Below, one piece after another: positions 47,180 through 58,200 of a stretch of 64,000 nt of DNA (positions are counted from its first letter, which is position 1; the number at the start of each line of letters is the position of its first letter). Location of the stretch: assembly GCA_022828595.1 (NCBI GenBank), contig JAKGHH010000007.1, positions 37,572,356 through 37,636,355 of the forward strand, given 5' to 3'. The position numbers and the translations under genes were made by a program. The notes below the pieces were generated by a model. That model was not told the DNA's origin, did not search any database, and saw nothing but the letters and a program-made list of their open reading frames with translations. The stretch is from Nelumbo lutea (taxonomy: Eukaryota; Streptophyta; Magnoliopsida; Proteales; Nelumbonaceae).

Positions 47180-48000
47180 TATGATGCCTTCATTGCCAAC
47201 TTTGCTATTGAATGCCATTTTAAATGTGCAGCAATGGACGATGCCATCCGATTGTTTGATGAAATCCCTTATCCAAATGCTATCTCTTGGAATATCATCA
47301 TTTTAGGAACCAAAACCTGAAACATGAGGATTCATGGAGAATATTCTGTAGATCTAATGCTTTCTTATGGGTCTGATCCCATTCAGTTCACCTATGGGAT
47401 TGTTCTTTTAGCCTGCACTGTCTCTAGGCTATTTTTTTTGGTCACCAGATTTGTTCTTGCGTAATAAGAATGGGTATTTTACTAATGAATATGATTGGAT
47501 TGGAATGATAGACTTGGTCTTCAAAAAGTGGAAGTTTCAAATTTGCTTTGATTGTATTTCAAGATGTTTTATGTGAGAATGTGTACATTGGAATGCTATA
47601 ATCGCTGGTGCTATTAAGAGTGGGGAGAACATATATACTTGCATGCTTTAAATATTTTTCACCAAATGTTAGGTGGGTTCTCAATGCCAAACAATTTTAT
47701 ATTTTCAAGCATTTTGACAACTTGTAATGCAATTGAAAAACTAGGGATTGGCAAAGGGTTCATGGGCGTGTGATTGAATATGGTGTAGATATCTTTGTGG
47801 GAATTGCTATTGTTGATATGTCTTTATGCCAAGTGTAGTAATATTAGTGAAGTTGTGAATGAATTTTCATGTATGCCAGTCCAAAATGTAGGTTTCTGCA
47901 CTACCATAATTTTTGGGTTTGTTTGGAAAGAGGATTACATTTCTGCTTTGAAGTTCTTCAAAGAATTGAGAGTAGTTGGGGAAGAAATGAATACCTTTTT

Positions 48001-50103
48001 TTGATAGAAACCAAGAGGGGCTACACAAGACAGGGGGTAGCGAGTCCCATAAATCAGACTTACAAATACAAGCTAGATTCCAAGGAAGATCACTAAGATT
48101 GAGACTTATTGTACTCTATAGGGATGAAAAGGCTTGATTGGCGAGCCAGTTTGCCACTTGATTGGCTTCCCGATAGACATGATTGTAGACCAAGTCTTCG
48201 TTTGCTCAATTCTTTAGATCCAAACACTCTTCAATGATGTTCCGAAGGTTCCAGGGGGGTCAATGAGTCATTTCAGACAGGAAATCATGATCAAGGAGTC
48301 GCCTTCAATGATGATGGAATGGTTTGGGAAATTCATTGCCAATTTGTGGGTTTCCCACGTGGCCCAAACTTCCGCCAAGTTGATTGTCGTAGAACCAAAG
48401 TGGTAAGCCTTGTAATTTACCACCTCACCCATGAAGTTCCTAGTTATGGCAGCGATTGAGCACAACCCATTATTTCGCTGGGACGCGTCGAAGTTAATTT
48501 TGATAGTGCCAATTTTTGGAGTTTGCCACACAACATATTTGCATGACTTATGAGAATCCACCCCATTGGTCTTCAAATTTGTTTCATAGTATTCCGGAAA
48601 GGCCGATAGAGCTCTTTCAATCACCACTTGAATAGGGGTTGATGCATTATTAAAGGATTTTTGGTTTCTATTTTTCCAGATGTACCATAATAAGAACACA
48701 CATTTTTCTCTTTCATTGTTTCCTCCATTTGAATTTTTCTTACCAATTTTAAGCTACCAATCTTCCAGTGAAAAATTAAAACTTGAAGGACCCTCCAAAA
48801 TGGAATTTATTGCATCCCAAATTTATTTAACAACTGTACAATTTTTAAAAATATGATCCACATCCTCGTTATCTTCAGAAAAACTACAATTTCTATCCAC
48901 ACTTAAACCTCTATTTTGTAGAAGCAATTTTGTTGGGAGTCCTTTATTAAGAAGGAGATAGAGAAAAGTTTTCAATTTTGGTGGACAAATAACCTTCCAA
49001 ACAATTGAATTCCACTTTGGGTTCAACTCTTCATGAACATACAAGTTACATTTTAATTTATAAGCAAACTTATTTGGGAATTTTCCATCACAGTTAAGTC
49101 TCCACACTAATTTATCTTCTTTTTTATTTGAGGGGATAAAGATAGATTTTATTTTCCCCCAAATATTCAAAGGAACCATGTTATAAATTCTATTTTCAAT
49201 CCATACACTCCTATTCTGATCAACAACCTTACTAAAAAGGAGATTATCATTTTCAATTCTATCAGGAGGAATACTTTGGTCCAAGGAGGTATTGCCAACT
49301 CAAGTATTTTTCCAAAACTTGATAGATTTTCCATTGTTTATTTCCCAACCTAACTCTTTTTTAAGGAGATCTCTTCCCTTAAGGATACCTCTCCAAGCCC
49401 ATGATATACCTTTATTTTCCTTCACATTCCAAAATTACTCGTTGTGAAGGTACTTTGTTTTAATAATTTTAACCCAAAGGTTATCATTGATAACTATATT
49501 TTCCAGCCCAACTTTGCTAAGTTGGCTTCATTAACCCAATGGAGGTTTTTTAGCCCCAAACCACCCCAACATTTTGGGATACGCACTTTGTTCCATCCAA
49601 TTAAATGAATCATTTTTTTCACTAGAATTTGTCCATAAGAAGTTCCTTTGACTTTTATCAATTTCATCAATGATATTTTGGGGAAGCTTGAAAGAACTCA
49701 TGAGAAATTGCGACATTGTATTCGTTAAGTTCCCAAGGATAAAGTGTTTTTTTTTTCCAACTTGCCAGCTTGTTATTAACCCTTTCCTTAAGATTCAAGA
49801 ATGTGCTCTTTGAAACTCTACCATTTATTATGGGGGCTCCCAAATAAATATCAGACTTTGCTTGGATTGGGATCTTCAGAATTTTTGCTATGATTTTTTG
49901 GAATCTCGTTGGTATTTTTTTGAGAATTGGAGTGTAGATTTGAAAACTTTGGGCATTGGCACCGCAACAAAATTAGTGATAATGTCTTTTATTTTCAAAC
50001 ATCCTATAATCGAGGTCTCAGAGAATATCATATTGTCTGCAAGCTTAAGCCTTTTAAATCCATTCCTTAATTATAAAAATTGGGTTTTATTCAGATTCCT
50101 CTC
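48001..50103 (-). mobile_element. LINE inserted in the PPR pseudogene (RT thumb, zf-RVT, RNase H)
   Basis: On the minus strand, from right to left: FKIKD..-type RT remnants (50100-49720), QNIIDEIDKSQRNFLWTNSS (49716-49531), the zinc-finger region PPKLKTFLYLLLNKGLPTKL (49284-48823) and RNase H with INFDASQRNNGLCSIAAITR and HSIIIEGDSL (48699-48268), a 3' UTR, and poly(A) seen as T's at about 48000. The 5' end is missing. RNase H keeps the D, E, D positions but the whole is broken by stops. Confidence 0.85.
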
Positions 50104-50392
50104 AAAGAACCATTCTACCTAAAAGCTTAAGCTGTTAGATGAGGTCCTTGAATAGATTGATATTCTCTAACACGCCCCCTCACACGAAAACCTATTGGGA
50201 TTGAAGTGTGAACAAGCATAGACCCACCCATACCTTGTGCTGAAACTTAATTAATTATAGTGGGGGTAATGAGAGTCGAGCACTAGACCAATGAGTCAAA
50301 AGTGGCTCTGCTACCATTTCAAAGAACCACTCAACCTAAAAGCTTAAGCTGTTAGATGAGGTCCTTGAATAGGTTGATATTCTCTAACACAT
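50104..50392 (-). mobile_element. TRIM (miniature LTR retrotransposon), about 290 bp
   Basis: Two near-identical about 66-bp direct repeats (50104-50174 and 50327-50392) read, on the minus strand, TGTTAGAGAATATCAA... to ..GGTTCTTTGA. Between them, right after the first LTR, is TGGTAGCAGAGCC, one change from the initiator-tRNA-Met primer site TGGTATCAGAGC, and just before the second LTR is the purine tract GTGTGAGGGGGC. No coding. Target duplication not seen. Confidence 0.8.
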
Positions 50393-50800
50393 AGTGAGGG
50401 GCTCTTTGATTAATATGCATGCAAAAATAGGAGTAGTTGAATTGTCTGAGATGGTATTTGGTGATATTAGGTATGCTAGCAACTTGAATGATTGGGGAGC
50501 TATTATATATGCTTTCACTCAGAACTAGAATCCTGAAAGGACATTGAATTATTTAGGAGGATTGTTTAGGGAGGTCTGAGACCTGATGAATTTTGTAGTT
50601 GTAGAGTTGTAGTATTTTAAGCATTGTTGACCATTTAAATCTTAGGAAAAAATCCATTGTTACCTTTTTAAGTCTGGGTTGATTTCTCATGTTTCTGTTG
50701 GGAATATTTTTATCACAATGGACTCAAAATGTGGGAGCTTAGAGGAATCTCACCCATAAGGATGAGATTCCGTTAGATGTTTGCAGTAGGGCTGAGAGCT

Positions 50801-50969
50801 TCCTAACAAAAGCAGTAGTAATCCTAACTGATCACGGTTTTATCTCATTAATCTAAGGATGATTATCAATGCTTTAACTATTCTACAGTCACTTATGAGA
50901 GTTGAACCAAACATGTCCTAAGATGCTGGTCACCATTCGGAAATATGGGAAAACAATGAGATGCCTCTA
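50801..50969. other. Short interval with no recognised feature
   Basis: A+T-rich; probably former PPR 3' coding or flank, too degraded to say. Confidence 0.3.
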
Positions 50970-51225
50970 GGGGGGTGTTCTTTTTTTGGATTTGGAGAGG
51001 GAGGAAAGTTGGTCAATGGGATTTTGGTTCCCATTGACCAAGAATCCCATGTTCTTTTTTCAGTTTTATGTGGAGACCCTTCTTAATAATGGATTTCTAT
51101 GGCTAAAATGATCATTGCCTTATTTACCTAGGAAATAAAAAAACATGGGTAAATGCACTTACCTGGGTAAGTGTTTCCTAGGAAAAACTTACCAAGTAAA
51201 TAACTTATCGAAAAGCGAACGGGGC
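50970..51225. mobile_element. Tourist-like MITE, copy 2
   Basis: Flanked by CTA on both sides; ends GGGGGGTGTTCTTTTTTTGG and, inward from the right, GCCCCGTTCGCTTTTCG. Contains GGTCAATGGGATTTTGGTTC and CTTACCTGGGTAAGTG family words. Confidence 0.75.
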
Positions 51226-51520
51226 CTAGGTGGAGCCTTGGACTCTAATACCATATAAGATCAGAGAAAAGTAGAAAAAATGCATTGCTCAGTATATGAC
51301 AACTACATTATATTTATAGATTCATAGACATAAACCCAACTTGGACCAAATTATGTCCAAACTATCCTAATTCAATTCAACCTTATTATAACCACCACTT
51401 AAACTTATTTGTTACAATAATCCCTAATACAAACAAATAAGTAAAAAGAATCCAAAATACAATAACGAGGACTGGACATATGAGCATCATGCATACAATA
51501 CAACCAATACATAACATATA

Positions 51521-51781
51521 TCTATACTACCTATAAAAGAGCGAATGCCCATTCTTTCTGGAATTTTCAGTGGACGTTTTCCACCCCTCTTGTTTAAGCA
51601 TACAATGGGCATAAATGTCTTTTACTCTCACATTAGAAACTGCCCACTTATAATAGTTCAGAAACTGTCCACTTATAATAGTATAGAAACTATCCACTTA
51701 TAACAAGAAACTATCCATGAATTATAAATAATTTTGCTTTAAAGATACTGTCACGTGCAAATGCATGTACACATTTACTAG
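51521..51781 (+). mobile_element. Small Helitron (261 bp)
   Basis: Starts TCTATACTACCTATAAAAGA after an A, ends ACATTTACTAG before a T, with the palindrome GTGCAAATGCATGTAC just inside the end. Non-coding; same end type as the Helitron at 34999-36571. Confidence 0.8.
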
Positions 51782-51843
51782 TAATACATAAGAAGCAGAA
51801 CAGAGCTATATGCCTGCTTTATGTAAAGGTGTAGAATAGGGGT

Positions 51844-54800
51844 TCACCATGACTTGTGTTGTTTGCCTGGGGAAATAGTTCCAAGAGCTCTAATAATGGG
51901 CTTAAACTTCTCAACAAACTTTATAATACCAAGGAAGATGAGCCGATAAAGAACCACAATGCCTAATAAGACTGCAAGATCAACTCACTTGGAGTAGTCC
52001 ATGTCCATTTGCAATGTTTTTCTCAAGATTTCATCTCCACTCATCAATATGGGCTGCCCTCCTTGATTGCTGGGGAATGTTAACCCTTCAAACTCATTCT
52101 TATAGAACCCTTCAAACGCATACTTATGAAAAGAAATGTAGTAGATTGGGTATCTCCAGAAAGGATTTGGGATATCATCTCGCAGTCGAAAGAACCCACC
52201 ATTCAACATCATCAACCCTTGAATTCCAGCTCCAGAAATTATGCCCATAAGGAAATTTGGTACAACACTTGCAACGATCATCATTAAGCTTTCAACCAAT
52301 AGAGTGCAAATGAAGAGCAGTAGTGTGAAGTACACGAAATGCTCAATTCCCCTTTGAAGCCCTACTAAGTAATAAGCAATTGCCCCGGGAGCTGCAGAAA
52401 CTAGAAGCAAGTATGGGATGGAAGAAAGTGTGTTGCCCATAACGTAAGCACCAACTCCATAATGCCCACTTAACCTTTCTCGTTCAAATATCTGCATATC
52501 AAGAGAAGATAAATTACAATAAAAGAGAACATTTAATGTTTAATAACACTAATTAAGGCCGTGTTTGTTTCTCTTTTGTTCCATCTACCCGAGTAAATAT
52601 ACTTATTCGGGTAAGTGTATTTATCTATGTGCAAAATATGGTTTTGCACTCTACAAATTTGTATTTGTACTCTTTCCGAACCGAGCCTTAGGTGAATGAG
52701 ATAAGTATCATTTTATCCTTAAAACTAAAAGAGTCAATATTGTCTCACAACTTCCCCTTACATGGGAAAGTTACTTACCCACATGGGAGAAGCCACGTAA
52801 GTGATACCTAAGAAAAATAACTTTTTCCATGGATCTTGAGAGAATCCGCAAAGAGGATGTGGGATTGTTGGTCAATGGGAAACCATTTTCCCATTGAGCA
52901 AAATTTTCCATACATTTACTGAAAAACGAACATGCCCTAAGATTTTAAATGTTTACATGCTTAACTTACATGTTAATACAGTTCGAATTGTGTGTTCATG
53001 TATTTCCTATTTATTTTAAAACCAAAAATGATAATTCTACCATGTGTATAAATGTTTTATGGTATCAACACTGCTTAAAAGCACAACAACATGTAAATGT
53101 TGCACACCAGAGATATAACTACTGCACTTCAAGTTTGCAAGAATCAAGAGATATAGCCTCAATGTATGGTTTGCACACTTACAGCCTGAAGCGTTATGAG
53201 TGAAGCTATGTACATGAGTAGAATGAAGTAGAATTAGCTATAATTCATGTCATCAACATTAGGAGTATCTCCCCATGAATTTAACATATATGTATAGAAG
53301 ATATTCTTAATGTGCGACTGGGTGCTATGTGAGCAAAGTTTTTGCATGGAGATCTGGGCTTGCTCAAATCATGATGAGAATTGTTATTTAACTTATATCA
53401 CTAGGTTCTGGTCCGAGTCTTATAAAACACTGCTGATTCATTAAAACATTATTCTATGCCATGAAACTGTCAAATAGGAATGGCAACAGGGCTGGGATCA
53501 TATTCCCCATCTCTGACCCCGATTATGAAATTAACCCCGTTCTTGTCCTCGATCCCTGTCGGGGATAAAATTTGTCTTTCATCTCCGATCCCCAATGGGG
53601 ATGGGTTCCCTGTAGGGACTCGAATCCCCAAATTTTTTTAGATGACAGTATTTATTTGAAAAAATAAATTTACTTAAAATAAATAAAAATTTTAATTTAT
53701 AAATAATTATATATATATATATATACACACATACATACATACATACATACATACATACATAATCGGGGTTGGGATGGGGCGGGGACCTCAATCCCTATCC
53801 CCAATTCCGATCCTGATCAGGGGTTCCTATTAATCCCCATCCCCGTCCCCAATCCTGCTCTGTCAAAACAATCCCCATCCCCAACCCTATTGGGCTGGGG
53901 AAATCGGGTCCCCATTGGGGATGGAGAAATTGCCATCCCTACTGCCAAATAAACAATAGAGAGAGAATTGTATGGATAAAATTAAAAAAAAAAGGAATTA
54001 ATTTAAGGAGATAGATCAGCCAACCTTCATGTCCTCAACAAAAGAAGGGAATCCACCAATTGCCATAAGCGTTATGAGTGAAGCTATGTACATGAGCAGC
54101 GAAGATCTCGCCTAAAATGAAGTAGAATTAGCTATAATTAATATCCCTTTCATTCCTCAAAAACTCCGCTACGTACATACCCACTTTCACCACCTTACCT
54201 GAATTGAGCCATAGCTATGACCGATTTTGTAAAATACCGTGCCCAAGCATAAACAAAGAGAGATATAGACAGCAAATCGTAACCAGTAGTAGCCTACATC
54301 ACGGCACATGTTGACGAAAGATCTTCTTGTAAGAACAAGTGATTGAGTAAAGAAGCTTGCTTGACTTCCCTTCTTCTCCAGAGCTTTTCCTCCCTACAAA
54401 TTAAAAATAACAAGCAACTCTTTAGACATCTCTTCCCTTTTGTATTTATGTATGTAGTATGAGTTGAAGATTATTTTTGTATAGGTTTTTAGGGGGATAA
54501 GGATTTTATGTCCCCCTTCGAGGTCTTTCTTCCTTTGAGATTTAATAAAACTAGTAAGTAAACCCATGCAATGCATTGGGTTAAGTAGAAATTTGGTCAG
54601 TTTTGGATGTAGGGCAATGGCGATTATTTAGTTTGAAGAATTTAAACTGCATTAAGTTTGGGTTGGAGTTCAAGCCAAGGTTTTAAAAATCTGACTTAGA
54701 ATTGGAATCGTTCTGGCCACTGGTTTTTTAGTTGATGGTTCAACCATCTGGTTCAAACGAATGGTCCATTCCAATAAAAAATAAAAAAAGTCAAAAATTG

Positions 54801-55228
54801 TTGAATGGGTCAATGGTTCAACCACCCGAGTCAGTGGGTCACTGGCCAATTTAACAGTTTCTGGCCAGAGACCGAGTTTGAGGTAAAATGAAACCAATTG
54901 TCTGAATGGTTCCTAGGTTGAATGGTTCGACCGTCTGAATCAACAGTGGCCCGAAAGCATTGGGTTCAAGCCCATTAAAAATTTATCAATACTCCCACCG
55001 AATAAGACCCACACTGCACCCCTACTTGGGTTTGACTTTTGACATCACTTTGAGTCCTACCAAGGATCCATTTTAGATTTGGTCTTAATTCGTTTGAACC
55101 TTAGCATAATCCAATCCATCAATTTTATACACTTTATTAGAGAGAATTAAAAGGGTAAGAGAGGCAAAGAGACTTAAAGAGGAAAGTAGGGATTTAATGG
55201 GGGAGGGAAGATGTTACAAATATTGATC

Positions 55229-55271
<43 letters not shown>

Positions 55272-58200
55272 GATTTTATTAGAAACAACTAGGACGTCAA
55301 CAGATTTTTATTTAAATAATGATGGATTTTTATTAGAGGCAATTAAGACCTAAGAGGGTTTTTATTTTGACTATTTATATTTCTAATAATTGAATTTATA
55401 AATAACTAATCACATATATGAAAAATGAGAGGAGGTCCATGTGAGCTTTGTGGTGAGAGGACTCCTCACCTCTCTTTCCTCTTTGTAATATTAAATAGCA
55501 CCTAAACCCATTCAATGTATCAGCACGTCAACAGTACATTGTTTTCATGTTTTTTTTTAAACGATTTAATTTAAATTTTAAATAAAATTATTTCCACATC
55601 TCCTCTCAAATTTTGAATTAAAAAACTTAAAAAAAGGTGATACGTTCAAAGTACCGATACACCCCTTTTGATGTATTGGGGTGTATCAATACTTTGAACC
55701 TTGATCCAGGGAAGATGTTACAATCATTGACTATTGAGGGAGAGTGAATTTTAAGAATGATACTATTAGAAAGTATAGTCAATGATGGATTTTATAAAAG
55801 AAAATGGGAAAATCTAAGATACTGGAAAGACATGGGATGGAAGAGTTTTGACCAATCAAATCACTCCTGTGAATTTTGATTAATACCACCTGATTGGTCA
55901 TCTCTTTTATGATATATACCAGTTGTGTGGTTATGAACTTCTTGGATATCATAGTTGAACCCAATAACTACAAACTTCAACATGATGATGAATTGAATTA
56001 TTTACAGACCTTGCATAACTCAGCCACCCGTGTTCTAACTTGTTGACAAATTTCCGATGATTTGTATGAACCCACAAGAATGTTGGTTGCTTCTTCTGTG
56101 GTCATCTTCAATCCATCAGAACCTTCTTCAATATCCTGGTGACATTAATCAAGAATTTTAAGCGTAATAAAAATGTCCTACCAAAAAGAAACGTTGCTAT
56201 TGATTAGCTCTTTTCTTTTATAAACATCTTTCGATACATATTGGGCCGTATCGGGGGCTTTCTGATACATACTAGGGGTATTTTGCGGTTTAACCCAGTT
56301 CAGGGGGTAAACAGGTCTTAAATTGACCCCTCTAAACCAGGTTTAAAAAAAAGGAGTGAACCCCAATACAGTCTAATTCGGGTTGTATCGATATTTTGAA
56401 CCTTGGTATAAACATCAAATTGAAATTTGAGACATCACTTTATGCTTCTATCATCTATCATAAAAACACTTGAAGAAAAATCTACTCACCTGATCAAAAT
56501 CTTTGTTAATCGTTCTAAGGAAGTGGTCAGACGGATTCCTCAAAGTTGGGCATGGGAAACCATTCAATGCGAAGAACTATAATTGAAAGATGAGTATGTC
56601 ATGTCATATAAGTAAATCACTTGGAGGAAAAATGCATGTGGGGAGTGATCATTGCTGTTTAGAGTAGTTGAAACATTGAATTTGATGTTTCAAATGACAA
56701 TTTCTATTGGTCAGCCCCAAACATTTAATGAAGAAACAATAATGGTACCAAACACAACCATAATCTGTGTGGCCACCATTTCAGAGAATGAGACTCAATT
56801 TACATTGAATAATGTCTACTAATACCTTTTGAAAATCTCTGGAATCAAAGCCATCCAATTTGGTCCAGTTTCATAGTATCACACCATAGAAGTAGGTTCA
56901 TGCATGTTGGAAAACATCCCATAAATTGAATCATTTTCATTTCCATTTTGTACCCAAGTTGCTTTATGTTTATACTAAGGGCCTGGAAAGTTGGTCAATG
57001 GGATTTTGATTCCTATTGATCAAGATACCCATGTTCTTTTTTTCAGATTTATGTAGGGTCCATGAAAAATTTATTTTCCTTGGATACCCATCTCTCAACT
57101 AAGTAAATAACTTTTTCGCTTAGGGAAAAGTTACCGACACTTGAATGAGACAAAATTGTCATTTTTACTAATAAATTTTTATGGTGAAAACGATCATTGT
57201 CTTATTTACTTAAGAAATAAAAGAATATGGGTAAATACCCTTATCTGGATAAATATTTTCCAAGAAACAACCTGAGTAAATATAAATTCCAAAAAACAAA
57301 AGGGCCTAAAGATTAAAACCTTCAGCCCGGAAAAAAAAGAAGGATTGAAACATAATTCCATACCTCATTTGCTGCAGACGCAGGACCAAAATAAACTGTT
57401 CTACCAGAGGATAGAAGACAGAGATTGTGGAAGAGCTCAAAAACTTCAGTGCTAGGTTGATGTATTGATGCAATGATAGTCCTTTCATCTTGTTGGGCAA
57501 GGTCAGCAATTCTTTTGATGACATGGTAGGATGCAGCACTGTCGAGCCCACTGGTGGGCTCATCTAGAAACAGAAGCTTTGGGCGTGTCAAGATTTCAAT
57601 GCAAATGCTGACCCTCCTTTTCAGGCCCCCACTAAGTCCCTTACTTCCCCATCCTCCTATTCTTGTATTCATTGTATCTTGCAGGCCCAGTTCCCTCATT
57701 GTCATCTCAGCTCTCTCCTTCTTTTCAGATCTTGACATGGAGTCTGGCAACTGGAGCTGGGCAGAATAGTATACGGCTTCTCTGACGGTTAATGTTGTCA
57801 TGAGGGTGTCATCTTGGGTCACGTAGGCCTAAATTAGTGAGAAAAATACCACTGTTACTACCATAATAAGTTGAATTTAAGTGTCATTTACTAAATCTAA
57901 TGTAGTTTTTATTTTACACAGTCACACCACTTATACTTCCTTTCATTAAGAAGTGTTTGTTTCGCCATCTGGAAAAAATGTTTTTAAAATCGAATCAAAC
58001 AATAAATTGGTCAGGGGTCTGGTTTCTAGGTCGAATAGTTTGGCCATTCGAACTGAATGGATGGCCCATTCTAACAAAAAAAAAAAATAAATAAAAAAAA
58101 AATAAAAAATGACCAAACATTAGACGATTCAAATGGTTTGAACGGTTCGACTGCCCGAGTCAGTGGTTTGCTGATCAAATCAACAGTTTTGGCAAAATAA

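Larger units (their letters stand above)
47180..50800 (+). pseudogene. PPR protein pseudogene (OTP87/At1g74600-like), split by a LINE and a TRIM
   Basis: In several frames the plus strand reads IECHFKCAAMDDAIRLFDEI, NIFHQMLGGFSMPNNF, GKGVHGRVIEYGVDIFVG and FSCMPVQNVGFCTTII up to FKELRVVGEEMNTF (47996), then after the insertions VVELSEMVFGDIRYASNLND and LNLRKK..HC-type repeats to about 50800. This is the P-L-S repeat pattern of a plant PPR RNA-editing factor, closest in my recall to OTP87 (mitochondrial editing). Stops and frameshifts occur in both halves, roughly 100 residues are missing at the break, and no E/DYW end is visible, so it is non-functional. Confidence 0.75.

Noticed and set aside
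51985..52003. Reading GTGAGT at the ABCG premature stop as a splice donor with acceptor TTGCAG
   Set aside because: The intron would be about 19 bp, far below the minimum for plant splicing, and the intervening sequence codes for the expected VDLA residues.
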